A DNA stretch of 53,882 bases from Symbiodinium natans (GCA_905221605.1 CAJNDS010002596.1:295001-348882); one strand, 5' to 3'. Positions 1-11,687 are shown, numbered from the stretch's first letter. Numbers and translations are program-made. Notes: generated by a model not told the origin, from the sequence alone.

Positions 1-784
1 TTCTTGTAGCCAGGAGGATCAAAAGTTTGCTCCGGGCTCTTGGGGATTAGGGGCCTAGCGTTTCGGGCTTCAGGGGCTTGGGGTCTGCGCTTATAGGGTT
101 GATCATGGGTTCCCCTATCCCCCCCCTCTATACTACCCCCCCCCCTTGGTTCCCTTTTGTAACCTTAATTCGGCTTAGTTATCCGAAATAACTTTAATGA
201 GGGGCGGAACCCAGGGAGGGGGGGAGGAAGGGGAACCCATGCTCTTAGGGTATGGTAATGCAGGGTTGGGGTCTGCGAAGTGAAAAGCTTAACACGCCGC
301 ATCCTTCAAAATCGAACACCTGAAACCTTTAAACCCTAAACCCTAAAGCCTTGAAGCCCCAAACCCTAAAACCCTTGAAGCCCCTAACCCTGAAACCTTC
401 AAACCCTAAACCCTAAAATCTTGAAGCCCTAAACCCTGAAACCCGTAAACCCTCAACCCTGAAACCTTGAAGCCCTAAACCAAGTATCCTGTAACCCCGT
501 AACCTTGACACCTTTAAGCCTAAGCCTTGAAACCAATAAACTACAAACCATACAAACTTGGAACCCTAGATCTCTAATCCCCTCCCCCTAATATTAAGCC
601 ACCCCCCCCCCCCCGGCCACCCCCTAATATGAAATGCTCAGAATTATGGTTCTATTACAGTTTATGGAGGGGGCGGGGGGCATGTATATATCAGGGGGGT
701 AGGGGGGGATTAAACCTTCAAACCCGTAACCCTACCCCCACAAGGGGGGCTGGTTAAGGCTTCGGGATTCGGGTGTATGACCAG
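1..784. repeat. Degenerate telomere-like block downstream of ANK1
   Basis: Variants of CCCTAAA and CCTTGAA dominate 300-560, with C and G tracts at 118-150, 603-614 and 660-710. No gene seen. Confidence 0.6.
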
Positions 785-2950
785 TCAGGGTTTACGGCAT
801 ATGATATTCATATAGGCAGGGGTTTGAAGCTTACGGTCAGGGATTAAGGTAGTGCTTCGGGCTTTAGGCTTTCGTTTGGCCGACTTCGCTCTCAGCAAGC
901 ATACACTCTCGTAGTGGCCCTCGGAAGATGCACGCATGAGAGCGGTCTTCCCGGAATTGTCCCGCACGTTCTTGTCGGCACCAGCTTCCAGCAGCAAACG
1001 TACAATCCCGTCGTGGCCCTTGGAGCAGGCGCGAATGAGAGCGGTCTTGCCGGACTTGTCCTGCAAGTACGTGTCGGCACCAACGTCCAGCAGCAAACGT
1101 ACAATCTCGATATGGCCCTTGGAAGATGCGCGCATGAGAGTGGTCTGGCCGGACTCGTCCTGCGAGTTCTTGTCGGCACCAGCTTCCAGCAGCAAACGTG
1201 CAGTCTCGGCGTGCCTTTTGAACGGTGCGTGCTTGGATGCGGCGATCAGCCGAGAACATAAATGTTCAAGGGCTTCGGGGATGCCTTCGGGAGATGTATG
1301 CATGAGGGCGGTCTTGCCAGACTCGTCACGCAAGTTCTCGTCGGCCCCAGCTTGCAGCAACAAACGTACGATCTCGACGTGGCCCCAAGGAGATGCGCAC
1401 ATGAGAGCGGTCTTGCCGGACTTGTCCTGCAAGTTCTTGTCGGCAGAAGTGTCCAGCAGCAAACCTACAATCTCGACGTGGCCTTCGCCAGTAGAACAGG
1501 CGCGCATGAGAGCGGTCTCGCCAGACTTGTCCTGCACGTTCTTGTTGGCACCAGCTTCCAACAGCAAACGTACACTCTCGACGTGACCCTTGGAACAGGC
1601 ACGAATGAGAGCGGTCTTCCCGGAATTGTCCCGCACGTTCTTGTCGGCACCAGCTTCCAGCAGCAAACGTACAATCCCGTCGTGGCCCTTGGAGCAGGCG
1701 CGAATGAGAGCGGTCTTCCCGGACTTGTCCTGCAAGTTTGTGTCGGCACCAGCGTCCAACAGCAGCCGTACAATGTCGACATGGCCATTGGAGCATGCGA
1801 GCCCGAGAGAGGTCTCGCCGGACTCGTCCTGCAAGCTCTTATCGGCACCAGCATCCAAGAGCAAACGTACCAACTCGATGTGACCCTCGAAAGAGGCATG
1901 CATCAGAGCAGTCTGGCCGGAGTCGTCCTGCAAGTTTGTGTCGGAGTCAGCGTCCAGCAGCAACCGAACAATGTCGACGTGGCCCTGGGAACAGGGGAGC
2001 ACGAGAGCGGTCCCGGACTCGTCCTGATAGTTCTTGTCGGCACCAGCATCCAAGAGCAAACGTACCAACTCGATGTGGCCCTCGAAAGATGCATCCAGCA
2101 GAGCAATCTGGCCGGAATCGTCCTGCAGGTTTGTGTCGGTGCCAGGCTCCAGCAGCAAACGTACAATGTCGACGTGGCCCTTGGAACACGCGAGCCCGAT
2201 AGCGGTCTCGCCGGACTCGTCCTGCAAGCTCTTATCGGCACCAGCATCCAAGAGCAAACGTACCAACTCGTTGTGACCCTCGAAAGATGCATGCATTAGA
2301 GCAGTCTGGCCGGAGTCGTCCTCCAAGTTTGTGTCGGCGCCAGTAGCCAGCAACAAACGTACAATGTCGACGTGGCCCTTGGAACAGGCGAGCACGAGAG
2401 CGGTCTTGTCGGACTCGTCCTGCAGGTTCTCCTCGGCACCCACATCCAAAAGCAAGCGTACGAACTCAATGTGGCCCTCGAAAGATGCATGCATCAGAGC
2501 AGTCTGGCCGGAATCGTCTTGCAAGTCTGTGTCGGCACCAGCAGCCAAGAGCAAATGTACAAACTCGATGTGGCCCTCGAAAAATGCATGCATGAGAGCA
2601 GTCTGGCCGGAATCGTCCTCCAAGTTCTCGTCGACACCAGCGGCCAGCAGCATGCGGCCCACTTCCACCTGGCCTCTATCGGCAGCACACTCAAGCAACT
2701 CACGCTCAGCCTCAGGCATCTGCTCCGGGCTTAGGGCGGACAACAGCACCAGCTGCAAATCAGCGGGCCCAGCTAGAGGAGCACCATCCTCCAAGCAACG
2801 GCCATTCTGTAGTAGCTGTTGAAGGCAGACTGGGAAGCCATGCTGGCTTCGCAAGTTGCGTTTCAAGTCGATCACCTGTTCCTGTTCAACTGTGCCGCCC
2901 AGCGGCACCGCGGCCAGCTCTCGCCCAGAAACGCTCCAGACACGCAGCAT
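785..2950 (-). CDS. Ankyrin-repeat protein with ubiquitin-like N-terminus (ANK1)
   Basis: Uninterrupted 721-codon frame from ATG at 2950 to TGA at 785. Residues 1-80 (MLRVWSVSG..., VIDLKR, RSQHGFPV, CLEDGAPL, LQLVLL) have the look of the ubiquitin-like head seen on many dinoflagellate ankyrin proteins. About 17 ankyrin repeats follow (about 84-689), each 33 residues with the TALM/GHxExVRLLL/GADxN pattern. One repeat lacks a residue (about 309-340), one carries two extra (473-507) and one has a roughly 20-residue insert (about 556-579). The tail is basic. The likely role is protein-protein scaffolding; the partner is unknown. An upstream exon is possible: an AG|G acceptor at 2961 and a GC donor after 3056 would join an ATG at 3158 in frame, adding about 37 residues through a 94 bp intron. 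I kept the 2950 start because it matches the internal start of paralogue ANK2. Confidence 0.9.
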   Translation of the reverse strand: MLRVWSVSGRELAAVPLGGTVEQEQVIDLKRNLRSQHGFPVCLQQLLQNGRCLEDGAPLAGPADLQLVLLSALSPEQMPEAERELLECAADRGQVEVGRMLLAAGVDENLEDDSGQTALMHAFFEGHIEFVHLLLAAGADTDLQDDSGQTALMHASFEGHIEFVRLLLDVGAEENLQDESDKTALVLACSKGHVDIVRLLLATGADTNLEDDSGQTALMHASFEGHNELVRLLLDAGADKSLQDESGETAIGLACSKGHVDIVRLLLEPGTDTNLQDDSGQIALLDASFEGHIELVRLLLDAGADKNYQDESGTALVLPCSQGHVDIVRLLLDADSDTNLQDDSGQTALMHASFEGHIELVRLLLDAGADKSLQDESGETSLGLACSNGHVDIVRLLLDAGADTNLQDKSGKTALIRACSKGHDGIVRLLLEAGADKNVRDNSGKTALIRACSKGHVESVRLLLEAGANKNVQDKSGETALMRACSTGEGHVEIVGLLLDTSADKNLQDKSGKTALMCASPWGHVEIVRLLLQAGADENLRDESGKTALMHTSPEGIPEALEHLCSRLIAASKHAPFKRHAETARLLLEAGADKNSQDESGQTTLMRASSKGHIEIVRLLLDVGADTYLQDKSGKTALIRACSKGHDGIVRLLLEAGADKNVRDNSGKTALMRASSEGHYESVCLLRAKSAKRKPKARSTTLIPDRKLQTPAYMNIICRKP

Positions 2951-2961
2951 ACTATTGGGGC

Positions 2962-3055
2962 CTCAATAACTTGAATTTTATGGGTTTATTATCGTACAAT
3001 TACATAGAGAGCATAGAGAATACTACTAGCAACTATTCCACTTCTACAAACGAGC
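2962..3055 (-). other. Possible 94 bp GC-AG intron 5' of ANK1
   Basis: Paralogue ANK2 is colinear with ANK1 upstream of the start (3056-3190 here, about 22830-22970 there) except for this stretch, which ANK2 lacks. On the minus strand it begins GC and ends AG before a G, matching the splice rule of the neighbouring genes. Removing it leaves an open frame from ATG 3158 into MLRVWSVSG. It could instead be an unrelated insertion in the 5' UTR. Confidence 0.4.
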
Positions 3056-3241
3056 CAAGGATGAAGCTAAGCGCGAGTATCCAGGCTGGCGTCTGAGCTT
3101 TTGGTCTCGGAACCTTGTTGAAACAGTACATGCCATGATGGGAAGACATGGTGAACATCCCTTGGCAGTCCCTCGCGATCATCTTGGAGCCAATAGAAAG
3201 AGGGCCTGCTGGACTTCAAACCCCTTACCCCGCGTTCTTCG

Positions 3242-3548
3242 CCCTAAACCCTAAACCCTAAACCCTAAACTTTAAACCCTAAACCCTAAACCCTAAACTA
3301 AACTCTAAACCCTAAACCCTGAAACCCAGGCCGTGCATCCTGAGCTAGCTCCTGGGGTCTCGGGCTTAGTGTATGGGGATCTTTTGGTTCTTGGGGTTTG
3401 GGGTTGGGGTGTAGGGTTTAGGGTTTAGGGTTTAGGGTTTAGGGTTTAGGGTTTAGGGTTTAGGGTTTAGGGTTTAGGGTTTAGGGTTTAGGGTTTAGGG
3501 TTTAGGGTTTAGGGTTTAGGGTTTACGGTTTAGGTCTAGGGTTTAGGG
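3242..3548. repeat. Telomere arrays, CCCTAAA then TTTAGGG
   Basis: CCCTAAA units at 3242-3325 face a TTTAGGG array of about 18 units at 3414-3548, separated by about 90 bp. The two orientations face each other and could fold back. Confidence 0.9.
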
Positions 3549-3728
3549 TTTAGGGTCCAGGGTTTGGGGGTTTGGGGATCTTAGACATCTTGGGTCTCAA
3601 GGTTCCTGGTTTAGGGATTTCAGTGTTTTAGGGATCTCATGACTTTAAGGGTTCAGGGTTTAGGGGGTTTCGGGGTTGAGGGGTTTAAGGGTTTGCTTTA
3701 GGAGTTTTGGGGGCCCAAGGCCCCCGGC

Positions 3729-6700
3729 CGGAAGCTTGGCGGAGGCCACCGCTGTGACTGTCAGCCACAGCGTCCTCAGCTTAGAGGGTTCTTAAGGGGG
3801 GGGGGGGGGGGGGGTTTCAAGGGGGGGTAGGTAACCCAACATTCCCGAATGCTCCCCACTACTCCCCAAGGCTCCCTAAGCTCCTCTAAGGTTCCCTTCC
3901 CTAGGTATCCGAAACCCTAAACCCTAAACCCTAAACCCTAAACCCTAAAAACCCTAAAGCCTCCCTCCCTTAAGAACCCTATAATCATGGAGGGGCCACT
4001 CAAAAAGCCCTAAAGCCCTGCGTGGATGTGTTTAGGGGTTTAGGGGCTTAGGGGCTTAGAAGTAGGATCCCCAGAAGGGTGGCCAGAGCAAAGCAGCCCA
4101 AACCCTGAACCCTAAACCCTAAACCCTAAGCCCTTACGTTTTCTGCAGCTTGGGGCTGGGAATCGGTGTTCAGGGTTTAGGGGGGAGAAATCGGTGCAAG
4201 CTCAGGGAATCTCTCCCCAGTGCACGGCGGTAAAGCTACTCGTCCCCTTAGCGTTCACCCCTAAACCCCATACCTTGGGAGTATCTATACTTGCCGACCA
4301 ATAAGCCACCTCTTGAGGTCTGAAAGAAAGAAGGGCAGCATTTCTGCCTGTTGCCACCGCGGCGAGACATGCAATGCATGCTGGAGGACAACACTTCAAG
4401 GGTTTACTTAGGGCTTAGGAAAAGTTAGGGTTTAGGGTTTAGGGCTAGAGGTAGGGTAACTCTGGTTCTTTCTGGTTATATATAACCTCACTTAGGGTAC
4501 TGAGAAGCCCTACTTACAAGCACCCATGAACCTCCAAGTAGGGTTCAGGCATGAATGTTTAGGGCGTATATCGGGCGTGTGGAGGGTCGATGAGGAAGGC
4601 TTCCTTTTCAGGCAACACCTTCCGCTGTTGCTTCTTGATGTTGTCATTGTAGTCCCCCACTTTCCCTTCAATCTTGCGCTTCTTGTCGCCACCGCCAAGA
4701 CCATTGGTGAAGATGTGAGCCGAAGCACCACGAGGGGCCATGATAAAGAAGTTTGCCTCATCATCTTCAAGCACATCGTTGTTATCGCCGAGGCGGATGT
4801 CTTCGGCTTTAAGGTTGGGCTCTTCTGGGGGGCTTAGCACTGAGGAAGTAGCTGAGGAAGACCCCTTTGTCCCAAGCCCTGAAGCCCAAACCCCTAAAGC
4901 CATCAACGCAAACACCTGCGGAACCCGAGCCTAAGCGTGATTAGGGGAACGCAGCCGGGGATGATCATGTGCACAGCCAAGGGTCTGCGGCGCAGCAAAC
5001 TGGAAGCTGTGCTGCAGAGCTTCGAGGAAGGAGCCTGAGTCTGGACGTTTTGGCGGTTAGGGCTTAGAGTTTAGGGTTGGTTTAGAGTTTAGAGTTTAGG
5101 GTTTAGAGTTTAGGGTTTAGGGCTTACATCGCCTGCAGTATTCATAAGGGTTTGTGTCACAAGGGCAAAGCATAGGGGGGTGCACTTGGAGGTTCGGGTA
5201 TAACCATACTTACCCAGAACCCTACACCCTAAACTCTAAGTAAGGTTATAACCGTAGCTTCTACTTATAACCTTACTTCTAAATACCCATATGACATCAA
5301 AAATCTTTCGCACGCCATGCACCTACACACCAAAGCTGCTACACCCAAACCCGACACAAAAGAAACTAAACTCTCAAGCCTAACCACAAGTTGACTCAAG
5401 GCTGCGTGGCCTCGAACCCAAAACCCTAGCCACAAGTTGACTCGAGACCCTGTGCCCTCAAACCCGAACCCTAAACCGCAGACGGGCGGCGCAGACTCTC
5501 TCCGAAGGCTTCGACACCCCTCTGGGGAGAATCCCCTGCCGAGGCGCGTACACTAAGCACTAAGCTAAACCCTGCTAGCCCCTAAACTTACAACTGCTGA
5601 CTCTGTATCTTCTTAAACTCCAACACCCGAACCCTGAACCCTCGGGGTAGAAGTTCAGGACCGGGGGTTGGGTTGAAGATGCATCGGGCGCCTGGTGGAT
5701 ACTGCATGTCCCAAATTCCGAAACTGAGCACGAGGACGTCTGGCCTCGGCACCGCTGACCATAGACAAGACGGTTGAGGGCTATGTTTCGATGTGCAAGC
5801 ACACATACATACACACATACATACATATATATATATACATATGAGGTCCGGCGCAAGGCCTAAAGAGCCAGCCCCAGCAACACAACGACCAGCAACAACA
5901 ACAACAAAAAACAACGACGCACAACGACGAAAGCGAGGACGAAGTGCCACACACCACTGCCGCTGTGCGAGATCTGCCGTGCCGGGCATATAGGTTCTGC
6001 TCGCACCGCTCGCCCTGCGACTTCGCACTTCCGGCCGACGCCTCCCGACCTCGGTCGCCGACGCCTGCAGCAGCCTGCGGGGAGCGGCGTCTGGAGTAAT
6101 TAAACCCTACTCCCGCCGCTCCAGACCCGACTCCCGCTGCCCCAGAGGCCTGCCATGAACGGCCGCCTGGTTCTCTTCTGTCATCAAAAGCAGCTCGCCT
6201 TCCTCGGTGGGGACGCGAGCCCATGGAGCAAATGCCGAAAAACGGAAAGCTTTGCAAGGACAGGAGCCGCCGGCCTCGTCCACGAGCCCGGGGAATCGGC
6301 TGCAAAAGTGCCGCATGAACCACGATCGCCGCGACTCGCGATCTTCAGGGCCGCAAGCATCACGCCAGGCCGCCTAGACGGACGCGGAGCACGCGAATCT
6401 GGAAAAGAGGCAGGCCAAGCTGCGAAACCTGTATCATCTGCCAAAACCAGCCCTGCTGAGCACGAGTGTCGTCGCGGCAGCGCGCAGTCCTGGAGCGCAG
6501 GGCACGAGCAACGACAGCCAACTGCAAGCCTGGCTGCCTGGCACAGCTGTCTGGGATGGGCACGCTCGCGATGAAGCCTTATAGACTTCCGAGCTTTCCG
6601 TGTAGAACCGTTGTTCCTCACAGTCTAACTGTTTGGAGAGCTTAGTGCAATAGAGGACCACAATGGTCCGTAGCGAGCATCGCCACCAATCCTGCTTCCT

Positions 6701-9700
6701 GATGTATACTGTCGGAATTCGTAGCGCTTCTCCACCCTCCCCTTCGTCGCACGCACCGTACGAGGCTAAACCAGGCTAGCCTGGTTTGCCATCTCCCATT
6801 TCAGGCTGCAATACGTCCATATTCAAGCATCGCCAGAAAGTCGTACTTCTCCAGAAACAGACTTTGCCACAAGATAGACCGTCAAAGAAATTGAACGCCG
6901 CGCTTCGAAAACAGCACCGCTACGGCTACTGTAACCAACTGGGTCTGCAAAGCACGCTGCTCACAGCGAAGATGACGAGCGAGCTGCTTGGACATGGAGA
7001 TCAGCCTTGGAAGGCACTGCGCACGCGGCTCCACGGCGGAGGGACTGCTTCAGTTGGCCGACTTTGCGGCCAAACTCGCGGGCCATGGCCCGGAGCTCCG
7101 CCTTGCGGGCCAGGAAGCACCTTGCCCTGCTGCAGCTCCTCTATGCCGAGCTGCAAACCTGCCTTGCGGCCCAGAAGAAGAGTTGCCTGCTGCGATTGAG
7201 ACATGACAGCGAGGGAGCCTTCCAAATTCGCACCTGGATGAAATTGCGCTTGAACTTTGCCCAATCGCTCGAGCCAAATGCAAGGCAAGCTTGCGTGGGC
7301 AAGCTCCAGGCATTGGGTCTGAAAGACTCAAGGCCGGAGGTTTGGAGGCTACAGGGCTTGAAAACTGAGGACCACTAAAGCTTGTTGGCGTAGACATGCA
7401 AGGCTCTTTGCGTCTGCCTTGAAGAGGCCATCTGCAGATCGTCCAATCGATACCACCAAGGGGCGTCGACTAGTCAGCAGCTGGCGTGGGCGCTGTTGGG
7501 CGCAGTAAGCAGCGTAGGGGGAGGTGCTGTCACCGGAACGAAGCACTGCAGCGGCAACCAGCCAGGATTTGCCTTGTCCAGGACTAGCTAGTTGCCTCTC
7601 AAGAATTTCTGCTATGGATGACTCCATCAGAGACTTCTTAAGGCCATGACATTTTTGGACAACCAAGACTTGTAAATCAAAGATTAATCTTTAAGGGTCT
7701 AAATATGGCTTCAGGTACACTCGCACAGTACAAGTACAGTTTGCAGTACGTTTTTCAAAGTACGCTACCACATATGTCAATACGATTTTGAAGTTTTCGT
7801 ATACGATTCTGAACAAAAGCACAATCTCAAATACGCCCTGGAGGTCGTAATTACTTGGAACGGCACCTGAAATTGAACTTTGGCAGGGAAAGTACGATTT
7901 GAGGTAGGATTGCAAGTACGATTGCAGTGCGATTCCCAAGTACGATGTCCAGCAAGTCCCGCGCGGTCTACTGCGCCAACACGCACTGGAAATCGCACTT
8001 GGAAATTGAACTCTTGCATGGAAAGCACGAGTTCGATTCCAGGTACGGTTTGAGGTACGATTTCAAGCACGCTTGCAGGTACGATTCCCAATTACGATTT
8101 CCAGCAGGTCCCGTGTGGTCTACTGTACCGATACGCACTGGAAAGAAGCGTACCTGAGATTGAACTTTTGCAGGGAAAGTACGATTTCAGATAGGATTTG
8201 GGGTACGATTGCAGGCACGATTGCAAGTACGATTGCAGGTGCGATTCCCAAGTACGATTTCCAGCCTGCGGAGCTTTTTTGTAGCCCGGCGTGCCGACGG
8301 ACGTGCGGCATGCTTTTGCGGCGTGACTGAGACGGGCTGGGCGTGCTTAAGGGGTGGCTCACCCTTTCTTTTTTAAGAGTTTGGATCAGATCCCTTTTCT
8401 CACACCCTCGCCGTGCAGTTGTTAGCTTTTCACTTAGCCGTTCTGCTCACACGGGCTTGCCCGCGTCTGGAAAGAAATGTATATATATATATATATATTT
8501 TTTGTTATTACATATTGATTAATTTTTATTTATATTTATATTCATATTTAAATTTATTTATATTTATACTTACTTATATTTATATTAATATGTATATTTA
8601 TATTTATATTTATATTTATATTTATATTTATATTAATATTTATATTAATATTTATATTAATATTTATATTAATATTTATATTAATATTTATATTAATATG
8701 TAAATTAATATACATATCAATATTTGTATTTAAATTTATGTCCATATCTATATTTACAGCTATATTCATAAGGAAATTTATATGTAGAATTGTATTTATG
8801 TTGATATTGATATGTACATGTATATTTATGTGTATATATATATATGTATAAAATAATAAAATTTATTTGTGTTCATATTTATGTTTATATTTATATGTAT
8901 ATTTGTAGTTTTTTGTACATTTAGAAATGTCATCTAATTTAATTTAATTCAATTTGATGCGATTTCATTGAACTTATACAATTAAATTTAATTGAATTTA
9001 ATTTATTAATTCAATTTAATTTACATACCTACATACGTTCCTAAGGGGTCATGCACCTTGTGATTACAACATACTTGGGCCCTAAAGTCTCAAAAGAGGA
9101 GACCCAAGTAGTCCCTATTGAGGCACATGGACCCTTAGGGCCTGTCTGTCCTGGTTTATGGTATAGGGCTTAGGGTTTTAGGGTTTAGGGTTTAGGGCTT
9201 ATATACGCCTTATGTTCCTGCTTCAACTGCCCTGAGAACATCTTGGTAACAACCCTAAACCCTAAACCCTAAACCCTAAACCCTAAACCCACAACCCTAA
9301 ACCCTAAACCCTAAGCAGCAGCCATACTACGAACCCCGCGTTGGGCGCGCGGCGGGTTTTCCCCCAAAGCTTGGAGCGCTGGGAGGTCGAAGGCCGGTTC
9401 CCAGGTGAAGGTTTTGAGCCTCCAGGTTGAGCCCTGAACCCTCAACCCTCAACCCTAAACCCTAAACCCTAAACCCTAGACCCTAAACCCTACACCCTAA
9501 ACGTTAGGGTTCTGGTTTGGGTCTTGAGATTTTAGGATTTTGGGGATTCGTGGAAGTTGTCTATGTCTCTCCCCAATATTTGATAGTTCAGGAGGGTTTA
9601 GAGTTTTCAGGTTTCCACAAAAGGGTTTAGGGTAATTAGCCGTTTTTGCTAAGCAGCATCCTGAGCTTGAATAATTTGTATTCGCTCGTCTCTCAGTATT

Positions 9701-11687
9701 CTGAGTAAGACTTACATCAAACCTTAAGCCCGAAACCTCACCCTTAACCCTAAGCCCTAAACCCAAAACCCCCAACCCCTAACCCCTAAACCCTAAAGCC
9801 TAAACCCCTAACCCCTAAACCCTAAGTCCTAAACCCCTAACCCCTAAACCCTAAACCCACACCTCAGAACCGCGTTCCGCAAGCAACCTGGGAAGAAGGA
9901 ACGGGCACCCCCCCCCCCCCCCGCCCGCGCCCTTCTTGTGAAGGCTTCAGGGGGCTGAGAAAAAGGGACGCCATGAGCGCGTGAACCAAAAGGGAATAGT
10001 AGGTTTAGGGTTTAGGGTGGTTTGGGGTTTAGCGCTATGTTAACACAAAGAAACACATGAAGAAGAAACTCCACCCCAACCCTAAACCCGAAACCCTAAA
10101 CCCTAAACCCTGAATCTTGACCCCACATCTCTAACGCACCGCCCTGGTGGCACCTGTAAGTGAGGTGGACACGCTCGGCTGCTCCTGCCAGTGGCCCCGG
10201 CAGAATCTGTCCTGCGGTTTAGGGGTTTAGGGTTTAGGGCACATAGGGTCTAGGTATAGGGTTTAGGGTTTAGGGTATAGGCTTTGTAGGGGTTGGGGTT
10301 TTAGGGTTTAGGGTTTAGGGTTAGTTGGGGTTTAGGACCGGGTGTGGTGTGTACACATAGGGTCTAGTGGGCTACATGCGCGAATCCTTCAAGCCTTCTG
10401 TACCCCTCATACTCCTGCTTGAGAACCCCCACCTTAGCAAGCCCCCGCCCCAGTGGAGGGTTTGGGGTCTGAGGGGGCCCAACAGAAGGCCCAATCAAGC
10501 AATCGCCCTAAACCCTCAACCCTAAACCGATTCGTCGGTCGACGGTTGAAGGACTTAGGCTCCTGAATCGCATGCAAGCGACTTTCGGGCACCCTAAACC
10601 CTAAACCCTAAACCTGAGCCCTAAACCCAAAGCCAGAAAAGCTCTAAGCCATAATCCCTAGACCAAGAAACCTGAACCAAAATCTCGACTAAACCCCAAG
10701 CCCTAGGCCAAAAAAAAAAAAAACAAACCAAAAACCCGAAACGCCGAACAAAAAACCGAAACCCCAAACCAAAAACCCGAAACCAAAAATCCGAAACCCT
10801 AAACCCGTGCCTGGCCCCTCGGCCGCCGCGGGGAGAACAAAGTCGAAGGCGCCACCTCTCCGGCCAGGTCTTCCAAAAGAGCATACTTGAAGGTAGGGTT
10901 TAGGGTTTAGGGTTTAGGGTTTAGGGTTTAGGGTTTAGGGTTTAGGGTTTAGGGTTTAGGGTTTAGGGTTTAGGGTTTAGGGTTTAGGGTTTAGGTTAGG
11001 GTTTAGGGTTTAGGGTTTAGGGTTTAGGGTTTAGGGTTTAGGGTTTAGGGTTTAGGGTTTAGGGTTTAGGGTTTAGGGTTTAGGGTTTAGGGTTTAGGGT
11101 TTAGGGTTTAGGGAATAGGGTTTAGGGTTTAGGGTTTAGGGTTTCAGGTTGAGTCAAGGAATAGACCTAAACCAAAACAAGGATCCCGTAGCCTCTGAAC
11201 TCTTGAACCCTACGTAAGCCAAAATTCTCAACCCCAATGGTTGGCCTTTAAACCCTTTGAGAAATATTGGTATATAGTTTAGGGGTTAGGGTTTAGGGTA
11301 TATAGGGCCCCTTCAAACCCAAGGGAAGGAAAATATGAAATATCCCAAAAGCCAACCTAGTTGAGCCAGTTTGTGGGCAGGTCTGCGTCTGTAGAACTGA
11401 GGGTACAGAGTTTGGGTGGTTTAGGGTTTAGGGTTATAGGGTTTAGGGTTTACAAACCCGAAAATAGGGTTTAGGGTCGGGAAAGCCTTGCGGTCAACCT
11501 GGCTCTACAACATAGAGTTTAGGGTTTAGGGTTTAGGGTTTAGGGTTTAGGGTTTAGGGTTTAGGGTTTAGGGTTTAGGGCTTAGGGTTTAGGGTGTAGG
11601 GATGGATTCGGGTTTTGGGTTAGGGTCGAGGCCCCGGGCCCACGTGCTTGCAGCTTCTTTTGCTTCTTTTTCACAGGTAGGCAAGCC
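3729..11687 (-). CDS. Many-exon gene of unknown function (gene C, weak model)
   Basis: Minus-strand segments that are open, coding-like and bounded by AG|G and GC/GT/GA: 11687-11640 ([16 protein letters not shown]), 11498-11487, 10432-10395 ([12 protein letters not shown]), 9887-9863, about 9430-9345 ([14 protein letters not shown]), about 5520 ([14 protein letters not shown]), about 5030-4990, 4914 to about 4575, 4309-4274 ([12 protein letters not shown]) and 3774-3729 ([14 protein letters not shown]). The long 4914-4575 exon encodes an acidic then Lys-rich stretch ([23 protein letters not shown]). No family is recognised. This could be more than one gene, because the 5.5-9.3k gap contains a foreign-looking island. 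Some segments may be chance open frames. Confidence 0.42.
7007..7378 (+). CDS. Hypothetical 123 aa ORF, helix-rich
   Basis: Contains [16 protein letters not shown] and [15 protein letters not shown], which read as amphipathic helix. The opposite strand is also partly open, so the strand is uncertain. It lies in the same telomere-free island as the ORF at 7349. It may be a decayed coding remnant. Confidence 0.18.
   Translation: MEGTAHAAPRRRDCFSWPTLRPNSRAMARSSALRARKHLALLQLLYAELQTCLAAQKKSCLLRLRHDSEGAFQIRTWMKLRLNFAQSLEPNARQACVGKLQALGLKDSRPEVWRLQGLKTEDH
7349..7666 (-). CDS. Hypothetical 105 aa ORF in the telomere-free island
   Basis: Frame with [15 protein letters not shown] and [15 protein letters not shown]. 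The SPGQGKS string resembles a P-loop but lacks its first glycine. The surrounding 5.54-8.4k DNA has none of the telomere arrays seen elsewhere, so this may be a fragment of a mobile or captured gene. No family is recognised. Confidence 0.22.
   Translation of the reverse strand: MVVQKCHGLKKSLMESSIAEILERQLASPGQGKSWLVAAAVLRSGDSTSPYAAYCAQQRPRQLLTSRRPLVVSIGRSADGLFKADAKSLACLRQQALVVLSFQAL
7700..8280. repeat. GTACGATT minisatellite with larger units
   Basis: Short AGTACGATT/GGTACGATT(GCA) motifs recur every 10-14 bp. A larger unit beginning GAAATTGAACTTTTGCAGGG occurs near 7870, 8001 and 8157. Each is followed by GATTCCCAAGTACGAT and a TCCAGCAG block. No gene seen. Confidence 0.75.
8478..9030. repeat. 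AT-rich microsatellite block
   Basis: TTATATTTATATTAATATT units at 8478-8930, then AATTTAATTCAATTT up to about 9030. The base composition contrasts sharply with its GC-rich surroundings. The ORFs in it are artefacts of the repeat. Confidence 0.9.
9041..9150. mobile_element. Inverted-repeat element, family I copy 1
   Basis: About 105 bp with ends TAAGGGGTCATGCACC and GGCACATGGACCCTTA in inverted orientation. A second copy is at 16005-16107. Confidence 0.65.
10894..11137. repeat. Long TTTAGGG array
   Basis: About 34 heptamers, almost perfect (one TTTAGG slip near 10996 and one AATAGGG variant near 11115). It lies within the gene C region. Confidence 0.95.
11519..11598. repeat. TTTAGGG array
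   Basis: About 11 heptamers between two candidate exons of gene C. Confidence 0.9.

Larger units (their letters stand above)
5541..7690. other. Telomere-repeat-free island, mostly unassigned
   Basis: About 2.1 kb of GC-rich, non-repetitive DNA, unlike the rest of the window. A short (AC)n/(AT)n stretch lies at 5793-5840. Overlapping open frames occur on both strands, but none is convincing apart from the two hypothetical ORFs at 7007-7666. Confidence 0.5.

Noticed and set aside
864-2822. Many long open frames on both strands over ANK1 and ANK2 (up to 345 codons antisense)
   Set aside because: They follow from the 99 bp ankyrin period and GC-rich codons; the ankyrin frame itself explains them.
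7349-7666. Walker A ATPase call from SPGQGKS
   Set aside because: First Gly of the motif missing and no Walker B seen; listed only as a hypothetical ORF.
8413-8769. ORFs of Ile/Tyr/Asn repeats
   Set aside because: Translation of an AT microsatellite; no gene-like composition.
10894-11137. CRISPR array or other spaced direct-repeat system
   Set aside because: The 7 bp units are contiguous, with no spacers.
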